Assembly: GCF_019578655.1 (NCBI RefSeq)
Contig: NC_063265.1
Coordinates: 13,488,501-13,552,500, forward strand
Reading direction: 5' to 3'
Origin: Ricinus communis
Taxonomy: Eukaryota > Streptophyta > Magnoliopsida > Malpighiales > Euphorbiaceae
DNA length: 64,000 nucleotides
Positions 1 to 11,571 of this stretch are shown in pieces. The notes below the pieces were generated by a model. That model had not been told where the DNA came from. It was given only the letters and a program-made list of their open reading frames with translations, and ran no database searches. The position numbers were made by a program, and so were the translations under genes. Position 1 is the first letter of the stretch. Each line of letters starts with the position of its first letter.

Positions 1-346
1 CTGTCAGATTAGCTTCAAAGACTTCCAATTTTCTTAAAGATAAGAGGAAGAAAGTATATTTTCTTTTCTTTTGTTTTATTCCTTACTAGACAAATTCTCT
101 ACCTTTTTATTTCATAAATACTTCCTTTATTCCGTTTGGTACGAAAAAACATAAAAAGGCAATAATAAAGATTTGAACTTTGAATATCCAATAAAGCAAG
201 AATCCTTAATACGTCCAATTGAGGTAATTATTGGCATATATTGTTACTTACATAATAATTAAAGCCCAAATGAGGATTATTGTTAAAATGTTTCAATCGT
301 TCTTCCTCTACAGATTGTTATATTAGCTTTTAAACAGTGAATTACA
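1..346. other. Upstream flank of the CBSX6-like gene
   Basis: AT-rich sequence with no coding signal. It should hold the promoter and 5' UTR of the gene that starts at 347. I see no unambiguous TATA box; the ATG at 347 is preceded by an A-rich leader with no clear competing upstream frame. Confidence 0.4.
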
Positions 347-3300
347 ATGGCGTCTGTGTTTCTATATCATGTTGTTGGAGATCTGACGGTAGGGAAGCCT
401 GAGATGGTCGAATTTTGTGAGACTGAGACGGTGGAATCGGCGATTCGGGCAATCGGAGAGTCCACGGAGTGTGGAATTCCAGTGTGGAAGAGGAGATCGC
501 ATGTGAATATGATTGAGAATAATGAAATGAGGCAACAGAGGTTTGTGGGCATTCTTAATTCTCTTGATATTGTGGCTTTTTTGGCTAAAGCTCAATGCTT
601 GGAGGATCAGGAAAAGGCTATGAAGACTCCAGTTTCTGAGGTGGTTGTTCCTGATAACTCACTATTGAAACAGGTCGATCCTGCAACAAGGTTAGCTTAC
701 ATAATTCTTGGAACTTCTATTGTTAGATTTGTGATTGTGATGTGTTTTATGATGATAAGTTCGCATGGTTTTTTGCTTGAATTTGATACTCTGTGGGAAC
801 ATGTTGATGGATTGCTGTTCCTGGTAGTTATTGTTTTTATTAGTTGCTTCTGGGATTCAATGACTTAGACTATTTCAATTATGGGTCTCTGCTGTTGTTT
901 CATTCAGAATTCTATGTTTGAAATTGGTATATTTTCAAATTGATTACGTGAAAATTAGTGGAAATTTTCTAGTTACCACTAAATATTGTCGCACCAAATA
1001 TTTTCACGGATTTTTCATGATTCTTGTAGTTATTTTGGCTCTTAGAGGTATGAGAATGATTGGGGTGTATTCTAATTTGTTTTCTTATTGTCAACATCAT
1101 TGTGTTTTATGTGGAAGTTATGCATGTGGTGTTTTACCTAACTTAAGTATTCTACTTATAATCCTTTTTGCTGTTGCCTTTTCCCATCATATCATGAGCA
1201 TTTATCTTCAACTTCATTCTCATTTATAAATTCTTTTTTTCCCCATTAGACCTTATACCTTTTTATACTATCTTTTTTTGATTTATCATGCAGGAGGAAT
1301 GTGCCTGTTTCTATTGTTTGGGGAAGGGTGGGAGTAAATGTGGATGTTTGGTGTATAGTTGTGCTCGAGAATAAAAGTCCAATTTTGATATTTTTTGTGA
1401 TTTGCACTGGGTTAACTTAAAACCAAAGGATATGACATGGACTTCATAGCATTTGGTTCTACCAAATGGCTTTCATGTATGTTTTTGACTTATAACTAGA
1501 TGACACTCCTGTGTTGGAAGCCTGGAACAAACTATAATCAATGTGTTATAAAGGAAAAACTAAGGGATGTAGATCTAGAATCTACTAACCTTTGCCTTGG
1601 TCGCTATCTTGTAGACAAGAAATTGAAAGCACCATAGAACTGTGGTCTTGAGAGTTGAGACAGTCTTTGAGTTAATGTAGGCAAAAGAAAGAGGAGAATG
1701 ATGGCTGCAGAAGGAAAGAGAGCTGGTTGCTCTTGGCAGCCAAAACGAGCATGTTTTTGTAGTTAGAATCCACCACTACATCTGCAATATTTTTATTGGT
1801 TCCTCATAGGCCTTGAACCCTTCACATTAAATGAGGTCTATTTTGTCTATTATCTGAAACCATGGTATGGAGTGGGAGCAAAAGTTGCAGTCAAGGTGAA
1901 TTAAGTAGACGATGGAGAGGCTGCAATCAATGTCAATGTGGTAGAAAAGATGAGTGAGGTTATGGCACGTCAGATATGCTTCAATTGGTCCATATGACAT
2001 ATATGTGATAATATCATACATTACTGAATATTCATGCTTAATTATACTCGATCACATGCAATTCCTGCCTATAAAGTTAATTATTAACATTCTTTTATCA
2101 AATGTTGAAATGTATGCGTGTGGCTGATTTGGATGTTTGAACTCTTTTTCTTTACAGATACTTCTCTCTTCATATATGTAGTCTTGGAATTGAGCTTTGC
2201 TTAGTTCTTTTTCTTCTAATAAACACAAATAAATTTATTTATTTTCAGTAAATTGGTTGTTATTTTAGGGTACTGATATGGATTAATTATTCATGCAAGT
2301 ACCAACTTAATCCTTTAAGATCACGGGACTTCTGCCTTACTTTTCAGATTTGCATGTTGTTCATTTTTCCTCCTATATCATGAAATAGAATAATTTCTTT
2401 GTCAAATTTTGAGAGTTTCAAAATGCCTTGTGATCTGAGATGAAACCAAATGCAATTATACTTCACGATATATGTTACTCTTTAAAGTTTCTTAACATCT
2501 CTCTGGTGTTTCTGGTAGATTGATTGATGCATTAGAGATGATGAAGCAAGGTGTAAAGCGACTTCTGGTCTCCAAAGGTACAGTATGGAAAGGCATGAGT
2601 AAACGATTTTCAATTCTCTATAATGGTAAGTGGCTCAAGAATGTTGACTCCAGCAACAGCAGCAACAACCTCATGGGCAACAGCAGCAACAACCTCATGA
2701 GCAACATTAGTCGTCCTTCATCATCTTCCACCACTATTAGCCGGGACAAGTTCTGCTGTCTTTCCAGAGAAGATGTCATCCGTTTTATTATTGGCTGCCT
2801 TGGTGCTTTAGCCCCACTCCCTCTTTCCTCCATCTCGTCACTTGGAGCCATTAACTTTAACTACTATTCTGTCGAAGCTTCTCTTTCAGCCATTGAAGCT
2901 ACACAAAAATTACCCAAAGACCCTTGTGCAGTTGCCGTTGTGGAGCCCATGCCAGATGGCCATTCTAAGATCATAGGGGAAATTTCGGCCTCAAGGTTGT
3001 GGAAATGTGATTATTTGGCTGCAGCATGGGCTTTAGCCAATCTTTCATCAGGGCAGTTTGTGATGGGTGTTGAGGATAATCTGACTGCAAGATCACTTCC
3101 TGATTTTACAGTAAACTCAACAGTCAGCGATAATAACACAGCTAATGGCGGTGGATCAACAAGACCGAAGAAATTCAGCAGCAAGAGCATTGGGTTCAAT
3201 CCAGGAAGCTCAAGTTTTGGAATTGGCAGGAGCATGTATAGGGGCAGAAGTGCACCCCTAACATGTAAGATCACAAGTTCATTGGCAGCAGTCATGGCTC

Positions 3301-3473
3301 AAATGCTTTCTCACAGGGCAACTCATGTATGGGTGACTGAGGCTGATAACGACGAAGTTTTAGTTGGAGTGGTTGGTTATGCAGACATTCTGTTTGCTGT
3401 AACTAAACCACCTGCATCCTTTATTCCTATTAATCGATCTACTGAGGGCTTTCCAACTGAAATTCAAAATTGA
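347..3473 (+). CDS. CBSX6: CBS-domain protein, CBSX6-like
   Basis: Two coding exons, 347-690 and 2519-3473, give 432 residues. The 1,828-bp intron starts GTTAGC and ends GGTAG; a codon split 2+1 across it restores the continuous segment PATRLIDALEMMKQGVKRLL, which supports the model. The downstream exon has no ATG of its own at that point (its first full codon is TTG, Leu). CBS modules occur in pairs and bind adenosyl ligands. The N-terminal part (about residues 1-135) and the C-terminal part (about 366-412, KITSSLAAVMAQMLSHRATH) read as CBS repeats. They are separated by a Ser/Asn-rich low-complexity insert (about 155-187) and a second Ser/Gly-rich linker (about 305-350). Arabidopsis CBSX6 (At1g65320, from memory) is close to this length. 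Its biochemical role is not well established; CBSX proteins in general are proposed redox or energy sensors. There is no signal peptide or membrane span. Confidence 0.9.
691..2518 (+). other. Intron 1 of the CBSX6-like gene
   Basis: Large intron of 1,828 bp. Short open frames inside it, including the read-through of exon 1 past 690, lack coding character. No mobile-element ends or repeats were recognised in it. Confidence 0.75.
2651..2704 (+). repeat. Imperfect tandem repeat coding for Ser/Asn
   Basis: A repeated AGCAGCAACAACCTCATG-type unit inside exon 2 of the CBSX6-like gene encodes a degenerate SSNNLM/GN repeat. It sits in the linker between CBS modules, where length variation is probably tolerated. 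Confidence 0.7.
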
Positions 3474-5793
3474 ATTTCAACTTATTTATTTTATCTATAA
3501 TAGATACATATTTTTTTTGCAGTTGTAATTTATATGCTTTGCTTCAGCAGTTTTGAGGTATTGGAGCTTGATGAGTTGTACAATGTTGTAATAATTGAAT
3601 AATGTTAATGATGCAATTTGTGTGCTGTTTGTATATTATTATAGGGTAATGTATACATATACATACTCTTCAAATCATGCCCTTATTTTCTCCTGTATTT
3701 CATTGCAAAACGGGGCGTTACAAAGATCATGCGAGTGGAAGCATACAAGCAACATACTAATAAATAATGCATATTGCCCCTTAAAATTTCTGCTACAATA
3801 ATATTTTTTTTGTTTGTTTTTGAAAATAAGATCAAATCTCTATTAATCTCCAGCTCAATGTTGTGTTATTTTCTGATGATTCGATCAACTGATAATGATT
3901 GAAGGCAGTGTTTATGTTATGTACGGCTTAAGCATGTTGCACCCATTTGGCCAATTTCCTTTTCTTTATATAAATGTCCCCCAACTCTTGTGATTCATTT
4001 CCCCATTAATTATAGCACTACTATTGTAGGACTCGTGTCCTATTTCTCTTGTAAACAATGTCCTTTTTTCTTTTCTTTTTCAACACATCTCTTTAGTAGT
4101 TCTTTGAAATCGACACACATGTTGTCTCATTGCATTTCCAAATGACCTAGATTCTAGTGATTTTGGACTAAAAAGTTCATTTTTTTCACCCATGGACCCC
4201 CACCGCAATTCATTGTCCTCCTTGTTTATTATTTGTTTGGCCAATTGTCTTGATGAGACCAAGTAACAGTTCAACTTTTACGTTGTGTATTATTTTTACT
4301 ATCTTTTATTTGCCTGATATATGTGTACAGCCCACGTACATACATAGGATATAACACTAGATTTTACTTGTACATAAAATGTATATATCTAGTACAGTTT
4401 GATTTAAAGATGTAATATACTCTTGCAGTGTGTAAGAATTTTCCAAAAAATCAAATACATGTTATTTAAAATATAAATCTTTAATTGTCATTCCAATGTA
4501 TATTTATATGGTGGAGTGGAGAGAGCATATACACAGTTCTTTCTCTAAATCATTTTCCATCCACATATATTGCCATACAAATGGTATAAAAATATTGAGT
4601 AAGATCAACAATTAAACATCCAATATCATATCTTGTGGTGGTAATAGCATAGGAAGATCCATGTGTATATATATATAATTCTGCTAGTTGAATACATATG
4701 TGCATGAGAGTGAGATTGATGCTCAAAGAAAAAGTACTATATCAGCATATTGATGCAATCTTTATGAATTATATATTCTGATTACAACATGCACCCACCA
4801 ATCTTTGTTCTTTTCTTTTTTTGTTTTCTTCCTTGCATTAAAAAAAGGATTTGAAGTTTGCAAGTGGATTCTTTCAGAGTTTCAGTCACCTGATGTATTA
4901 TCACTCGATGAACCAAAAGAATGAGCAAGTAATAATATGATATGGTGCTTTACTTTGCATGCTTGATATCAAAGAGGAACCTGGATTGTTTGGCACCACC
5001 CGTTTTGGAATCAGTTCCTCTGCACAAATAGCCCCAGTTGCTTCTTGTTGCAAAGCTCATAATAAACAAACAAATAATGGAGCATGATTATGTATGCCCC
5101 TGACCCTGAAACTGGCACAAAATATTTAGTGATCAATACTTGAGGAAATAGAATAACAGCTCCAGCTCTTACGGTCTTGCAAGGAAGAATCATGAATCCC
5201 CATCTGGAGAACTATGGAGAAGCGTACAAAAGAAACAATATTTATCTTAATCTCTACACATTAACTAACATAGAACTTCTGCTGGCAACTTGGCATATAC
5301 TAAGCTTTTCGTCTTTCGTATGGTCTTGGTTGGAATGACCAAGTCTATCTTCTCTCTTTCTGAATATCTCCAGTTATTAGAACAATGCTGATTCAAAATT
5401 ACGCCCTGACATCATGAGTCCGTATTAATTATATGTTATAGCTCTCATTTTCAATACCTACTTAACTATTTTCTTTATACTTTGACCTTGATGATCTCCA
5501 CATAGAATTGGCAGGAACCAGTTCTTTTTTTTTTTTCTTTTTAACCATGACTCAGCCATCACCATGGATAGGCATGCTTTTAATTGTAACATCGAAAATA
5601 CAGACAAAAGGGAAGTACGTGGGATAACATTGTTGTTTGCATTTTATGTGAGACAGCCGAACTCTTTTTTTTTTTTTCTTTCTCTTTAAATCATATTCAC
5701 TCATATGCGCATACTCATCATGCAATAAGGTAAAAATGCATGTCTATCTAATAGAAAGAAGTTGGCAGATTATCTTTTAGGCATCCTGAGCAG
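3474..5793. other. Intergenic region after the CBSX6-like gene
   Basis: Starts with the 3' UTR of the upstream gene (several AATAA-like signals within 200 bp). The rest is AT-rich intergenic DNA with poly-T runs near 5527 and 5666. The minus strand around 4930-5210 has short segments with protein-like composition but no continuous frame; see findings. Confidence 0.5.
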
Positions 5794-7899
5794 TGATATG
5801 TAATTTAGTAGTTGTAAGTGCACGAACCGTTTCTATAGTAAAAGTAAGTTCGCCACGAAGTCGATCTCTGAAGGAACTATGAGGCCACTTATTATAAAGA
5901 ATAATTATCAGCACAAAATAATAAAAATAAATCTAAACAATCTAAATCAGTATTTGAGAAAATAATATTTATAAAGTGAAGTAACTAGACAATAAATGAA
6001 TATGCAATGCAAATGCAAAATGTTTATGATTTAAAACTATATGCTAAAAAGAGTATTTAGTCTAGCCATTTACTTAGTAATCTCATTGTTTTACTTCAAG
6101 CCTAAATCTAATGAATGAGATGGTGATGCAACATAGGTTTCTTATATAAACATAGATTAAAGTAAAGATAATTTTTTAATACTTTTAACTTAAAAAATTT
6201 CATAACAAATATTACTAGTAAATTAATATGATAGTCAACCGATAATAATAGATGAAACTAATATATATATGAAAGTAAAAAATTTATTTATTAAATAAAT
6301 AAATAACAAGATTCATACAAAAATAAAAAGATTAAACTAAACACTTATGAAAACTAGCCTAACATATTTAACTCTAGAAAGACATAAAACAAATAAGTAA
6401 AAACTTCCTCTAAATCCAGAATTTCTTTAAGTAGGAAGATTGAACGGATTGTCGAAGCCCTTCAAAATAAACTACTGATTTTCTTAAACTAATTTGTAGA
6501 AAAAGTGAAACCAGGTCGAATCCCAAGAGAACCAATGTGAATAGCTTTTCAAAGTAAAATAAAAGGGGGGGTTTTTGAATGTTTGAATCAAAATTATAAA
6601 TAGGCAGAAAATAATGAAGACTGAATATTAAAGTAAATAAAAATCAATCTTAACAAATTTCCAATTCAAGAGTGCTAATTCCATCCAATTGTAATCATGA
6701 TCATAGGCTAAAATATCAATTCTTCTATTCAAGTACTTAGTCTACTTATTCGAAAAAGCCGCAACAAGTGTAATTCTCTTAATATAATTGACTCGAACCC
6801 AACATCCAAATCAAAACTTACCATTAGTCAACTGGGCACGATAGCGTTCCATATCAACTTAATGATAGCATTAAGAATAATGAGAATGACTAAACCAATA
6901 TTAATATAATTGAGATAACTGCAATTGAAATAACCTTGTTCCTTTATTTCCCTAGAGCCTATCATGCAAGCTATGTAATTCGAATAAACCGTAATCACAC
7001 ACACATAAGCCAGCTCCTTGCTACTTGTGTCAATCGTTCATGACAATTACGGATCACAAACTCAAAGTTTAGCAATAGAAAAATCAATATCAAAGTTGAG
7101 TCATCAGTTCAATCAATATCAATAACTCATAAATAATAAGAACAAGAAATAAAGAATACTTGAATTAAAGAAGAATTCTGTTAAGCACAAAGCCTCACAA
7201 AATCACAATTGGAATTTATTCAATCTTGAATTAGAAACTAAAAACTTAGTCACTCATGGTGGAGTAAGAATTCACAAGAATTGTAGAGAGCAGAAGAAGA
7301 ATAAGAATATGAATGAATTAAAGGTACTTCCAGCCGTCCTTATATAGAAAGTAAAACCTTAAACCCTAATAGAATCCTTATAAAAAAGAAATAAGCTTCC
7401 TATTTAATCTTATCCGTACAAGAAAGGATAAGATTAAAAGTGATCTAAATAAATTAAAACCCTAAATACATGGAAGAAAGTTCTATTAATCCAACACTTC
7501 CAAAAATAGAAGAGATTAACTAGGGATAGGTCCACCACAATGAAAACTCTGAAAATTTCGAAGCTCTCCTTAACATCTTTTAGTAGCTCATGGGGTGCAA
7601 GGCGTGGTCACGCCTTGTTGACAGTAGTCTTCTGCACAGATTTCTGCGGAGCTTATGGGCTGTAAGGCGTGGTCACGCCTTGTCGACAGTGATCTTCTAT
7701 GCAGATTTCTGCACTTCCTCCAAAAGACTTGGTTTCTGATAAATGATGACTTAAAACATGTCTTTAGGCTGGATTTTGCTCCATCCTTGATATTTCATCA
7801 CCTAAGTCAGAATAAACATAATTTCCATAATTAAGTACATTATTCAACCAAATCGCAAGGAAATTAAACACAATAAATATAACTATTTGTGACTTATCA
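5794..7899 (-). mobile_element. Putative non-coding LTR-like element (solo LTR or LARD/TRIM type)
   Basis: A 2.1-kb gene-free block whose ends form a short inverted repeat, TGATA at 5794 and TATCA at 7895-7899, as in LTRs (TG...CA). On the minus strand a good TATA motif (CTATATAAGG, near 7338-7347) lies about 550 bp from the proposed start, so the block would be transcribed leftward. It contains a tandem pair of hairpins at 7585-7710. The sequence GTAAGTGCACGAACCG near the left end looks like a phrase common in dicot repeats, from memory. No matching target duplication was found (left flank ends AGCAG, right flank begins AAGAT), so the exact borders and the class are uncertain. Confidence 0.4.
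7585..7710. repeat. Two 65-bp tandem units, each with a perfect hairpin
   Basis: Units start at 7585 and 7650. Each carries AAGGCGTGGTCACGCCTT (7599-7616 and 7664-7681), which has two 8-base complementary arms around a 2-base GT centre. The rest of the unit is repeated with about 85-90% identity (ACAGT, CAGATTTCTGC). This GC-rich stem stands out from the AT-rich surroundings. Confidence 0.85.
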
Positions 7900-9934
7900 A
7901 AGATGATTGGTCCTCACTCTCCACTTCTTGAAAAGCTCCTTAGATCTTAAAAAGAGTAATGAAAACTAAACTAAAGTGTTTATGAAGAACTATAGAGAAT
8001 TATGGAGAGAAAAATGGTGAGCAGGTGTAAAGAGCTCTCATCTCTAGAATTAGGTTTTGCAGAAATATATATAGATAAGAGTCCTCCTCTAAATAAGTCT
8101 CCCTAGAGATGTATACCTAATATAAGTCTATCTAATAGATAAGATTTAAAGTATTTTTATCTCCACCAAATACTATCCCTTAAATAATTTTTAATATAAA
8201 TCATAATAATTATACAAAATGACTAAAATATCTGTTGGGCCTTGTAATTAGCAGTCTATGCGTCTTAAATTTGAACATTGACATGAACATATCCATTTAA
8301 GCTTCTTTTTGAGTATTTAGCTTTATATTTTTCTCTTTTGGCTGATACTATCTGAAAATAAACAATTAAGTTTAAATGAGATAAAAATACATATTTTTAC
8401 TATATTATATATATAAAAATATATCATTAAAATTTTAAAATATTCTAAAATATGTATATATAATTTGGACCAATCAACCAGCTGGTCGAAGTCGAATGTG
8501 ATGAAATTAATGATAATTACTCCGACCTTAATATAGATTGACCTGTAGCAGTGAAAGATATATATTGGCCGACCAAATTTAATCACTTACCAAGTAATAT
8601 ATGCTAAATGTGAGTTTGTGGAAGCAAGCAACAATATAAGATATTCCAACCTTGTTTATATGTTCAGTTCCTCAATTATTAAACAACTGTCTCATGCCTC
8701 ACATAGTTGCATATGTAGAATAGGACAATTCCATTCCAGGATTAAAATATTCTAGACATGAAAAAGCCATTAGTACTCTTAACCATCCACTCATTATACA
8801 AGAAATGCATTCAACTTTAAGGAATTGGAGAAGGAAAAAGAACCCAGAAAAAAGAAAAGAAAAGAAAAGAGACCATCAATTCAATCAACTAGGTCCAGAG
8901 AATTGAAATCAAATTCTTGCCCCGCAAAATATTGCATTTCACAATTCAATCAACAACCGTTAAATAGGAATATCTTACAGGTGTTTGAGTTAATAATGCA
9001 AAGCATTGATGGATTTCTTGGTAACAAGATCGTGTTCGTGCCAGCATAATATGTGATGATCTGAAAATTGGAACTTATTCTGCATAAATGCTCATAAGAT
9101 ATTACAGTGAGTTCGTACCATATATATCCTAAGACCAGAAAATTCTTCTAATTTTTTTTTGTTTGTTTTTCTCCCTTTTAGTTTCTTGAGCTCAAGAATT
9201 GAAACCTTTGTATATATACTTGCATTATAAGAGAAAAATGGTTCTTGTGAGTACCAATTCCGCGTCAAATCTAGCTAGTCAACGTGACATAATTCCATAC
9301 AATAGAACAATTTTAATTTAAAAATCGAATACAATAGAACAATTTTAATTATTCGACATACTGATTTAATTATTTAGCACTAGAGAAGTACTTTAATTCT
9401 TACAAGATCTATATAAATTTATCTATATAAGAAATCAAGCCAAATTTTGCTTTCTTAAGCTATAAAATTGATAAATGGAATATGATTAATTGCCAATTAC
9501 CAAACGCTGCCTTTAATCTATCATTCATCTTTCCTACGTATAGACCATAGATTTAGTTAATGTTGCATGTGTCTATATGTCACTAGCTATCTCATCAATG
9601 CAGCAATTTCACAAAACCAGAGAAAAGGAAAAGAGAAAAACTATTTGCAAAAAGGTGGGTGGAATAATCTCTGGACCTCATTCCTTATTCTGCAGAGAGA
9701 AGAGACACGATTAATTTCTGACCATAAAACAAAAACCCATTTGTGAAAGCAACATCACATTTCCATGCACTACTTGGAAAGGCCTTAAATGACGCCTTCA
9801 ACTTCAAGAATCCACGGCATAGAATACCATACACCCACCAACCCATATCACCTATCTCATCTCTTATTACAATAATACAACACAGGCAAAACAAAATATG
9901 CTAAATTGCTTGGTACCTTTGCCATTGCCATGCA
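7900..9934. other. Intergenic region upstream of PIN5
   Basis: AT-rich, no supported gene. Short frames near 8323-8586 and 8825-9049 are low-complexity or lysine-rich and lack splice or family support. It should contain distal promoter elements of the gene starting at 10096. Confidence 0.4.
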
Positions 9935-9946
9935 TATATATAAATA
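9935..9946 (+). promoter_or_regulatory. TATA box of the PIN5-like gene
   Basis: TATATATAAATA lies about 150 bp before the start codon at 10096 and is followed by a purine-rich leader, a normal spacing for a plant promoter with a 5' UTR of about 120-130 bp. Confidence 0.55.
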
Positions 9947-10095
9947 CTTAACCTAGCTTGCCCCATTTCAAAACATTCTACGTTCTTCCTATCCTTGAAA
10001 AAGAATAAAGAAGGTACGTAGTAGCTAAGCAGTTCTTTGAAGAGGGTTTTACTTATATATCTTGATTTAAGAAAAAAAAAACAAGAAACAAAAAA

Positions 10096-11571
10096 ATGAT
10101 AGGGTGGGAAGATGTTTACAAGGTCATAGTGGCCATGGTACCACTGTATGTTGCCCTACTTTTAGGATATGGGTCTATAAGATGGTGGAAGATATTTACA
10201 CCCGAACAAGGTGGGGCTGTAAACAGGCTTGTTTGCTACTTCACTCTCCCCCTCTTCACCTTTGAGTTCACTGCCCATGTCGATCCATTCAAGATGAATT
10301 ATCTATTCATTGGCGCTGATGCTATATCCAAGTTCATTATAGTGGTGGTTCTTGCATGTTGGGCGAAGTTCAGTAGCAAAGGAAGCTACACATGGTCCAT
10401 TACAAGTTTCTCTTTATCTACCTTGACTAATTCACTAGTCGTGGGTGTTCCTTTAATGAAAGCCATGTATGGTCCAATGGCAGTTGATCTTGTTGTTCAA
10501 TCATCTGTCGTTCAGGCTATCATATGGCTTACAATTTTATTGTTTGTGTTAGAATTTAGAAGAACCAGACTTGATATCTCTTCTTCTAATTATAATAAAA
10601 ATAGTGATAATTTAGAGAAAGATTTGGAGGGAAGTGGTAGTGCAGGTAACATGGCAATAAGCAGTAGTGGACCTTCTTTTTGGGTTTTGATGAAGGTGGT
10701 GGGGGTGAAACTTGCTATGAATCCTAATTCATATGCATGCATTCTAGGCCTTGTTTGGGCTTTTATAGCAAATAGGTATACACATATTCACACTTGTAAT
10801 AACAAATTGTTACGTTTGCTTGAGAATCTTCCCTTACTAACTCTTGGGTTTTCTTTGAAATTATTGTAGGTGGCATTTTGAGATGCCAAGCATCATGGAG
10901 GGATCTATTCTGATTATGTCAAAGGCAGGAACAGGCACTGCCATGTTTAGCATGGGTATGCTGCGTCCACTACATTATTTCCTTTGGGTTTTAGGTGTTA
11001 AATCTTGAAAGTAATATCGTATTGTGCATGGACAGGGATCTTCATGGCTGTACAAGAAAAGGTGATAGCCTGTGGTGCAGGACTAACTGTGGTAGGGATG
11101 ATCCTAAGGTTCATTGCTGGACCCGCAGCAATGGCTATCGGCTCTATTGCTGTGGGTTTGCATGGTGACGTTTTACGTGTTGCTATCATTCAGGTAACAA
11201 CATTTTTATAATTATAATTAGAAAAAAATAGATATATTAAATATTAACCATATAAAATAGATAGAATAAGGTGTTGATGAATATTTATTGAATTGTTACA
11301 CAGGCAGCATTACCACAATCCATTACCTCATTCATCTTCGCTAAGGAATATGGTTTGCATGCTGAGGTGCTTAGCACAGCGTAAGTGTCACAGCCAATGA
11401 AAAAATAATATTAAATTAATACACTGAATTATCAGATATTGAAAAGTAGAAAAAGCAATGATACAATTAATCATTTATTATCCTTTGCATTTTTGCAGTG
11501 TGATCTTCGGAATGATTGTGTCGCTTCCGGTGTTAATCGCTTACTATGCGATCTTAGAGTTTGCTCATTAG
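10096..11571 (+). CDS. PIN5: Short PIN auxin carrier, PIN5-type
   Basis: Five exons: 10096-10775, 10870-10955, 11036-11193, 11304-11380, 11499-11571; 1,074 nt, 357 residues. All introns are GT-AG and frames close exactly. The start MIGWEDVYKVIVAMVPLYVA, the segment PNSYACILGLVWAF and the terminal IAYYAILEFAH are hallmarks of the PIN (auxin efflux carrier) family: five membrane helices, a loop, five more helices. The loop is short (about residues 150-195, Ser/Asn/Glu-rich) where canonical plasma-membrane PINs have a long one. This places it with PIN5/PIN8, which known work locates to the endoplasmic reticulum, where they move auxin between cytosol and ER. Arabidopsis PIN5 is about 351 residues. 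No frameshift or missing block was seen. ER location is inferred from loop length. Confidence 0.93.

Noticed and set aside
918..1229. Open frame inside CBSX6 intron 1
   Set aside because: Lies wholly within a well-supported intron and shows no coding character.
6505..6535. Box-B-like GGTCGAATCC, possible tRNA or SINE
   Set aside because: One base short of consensus, and no cloverleaf or A box could be drawn.
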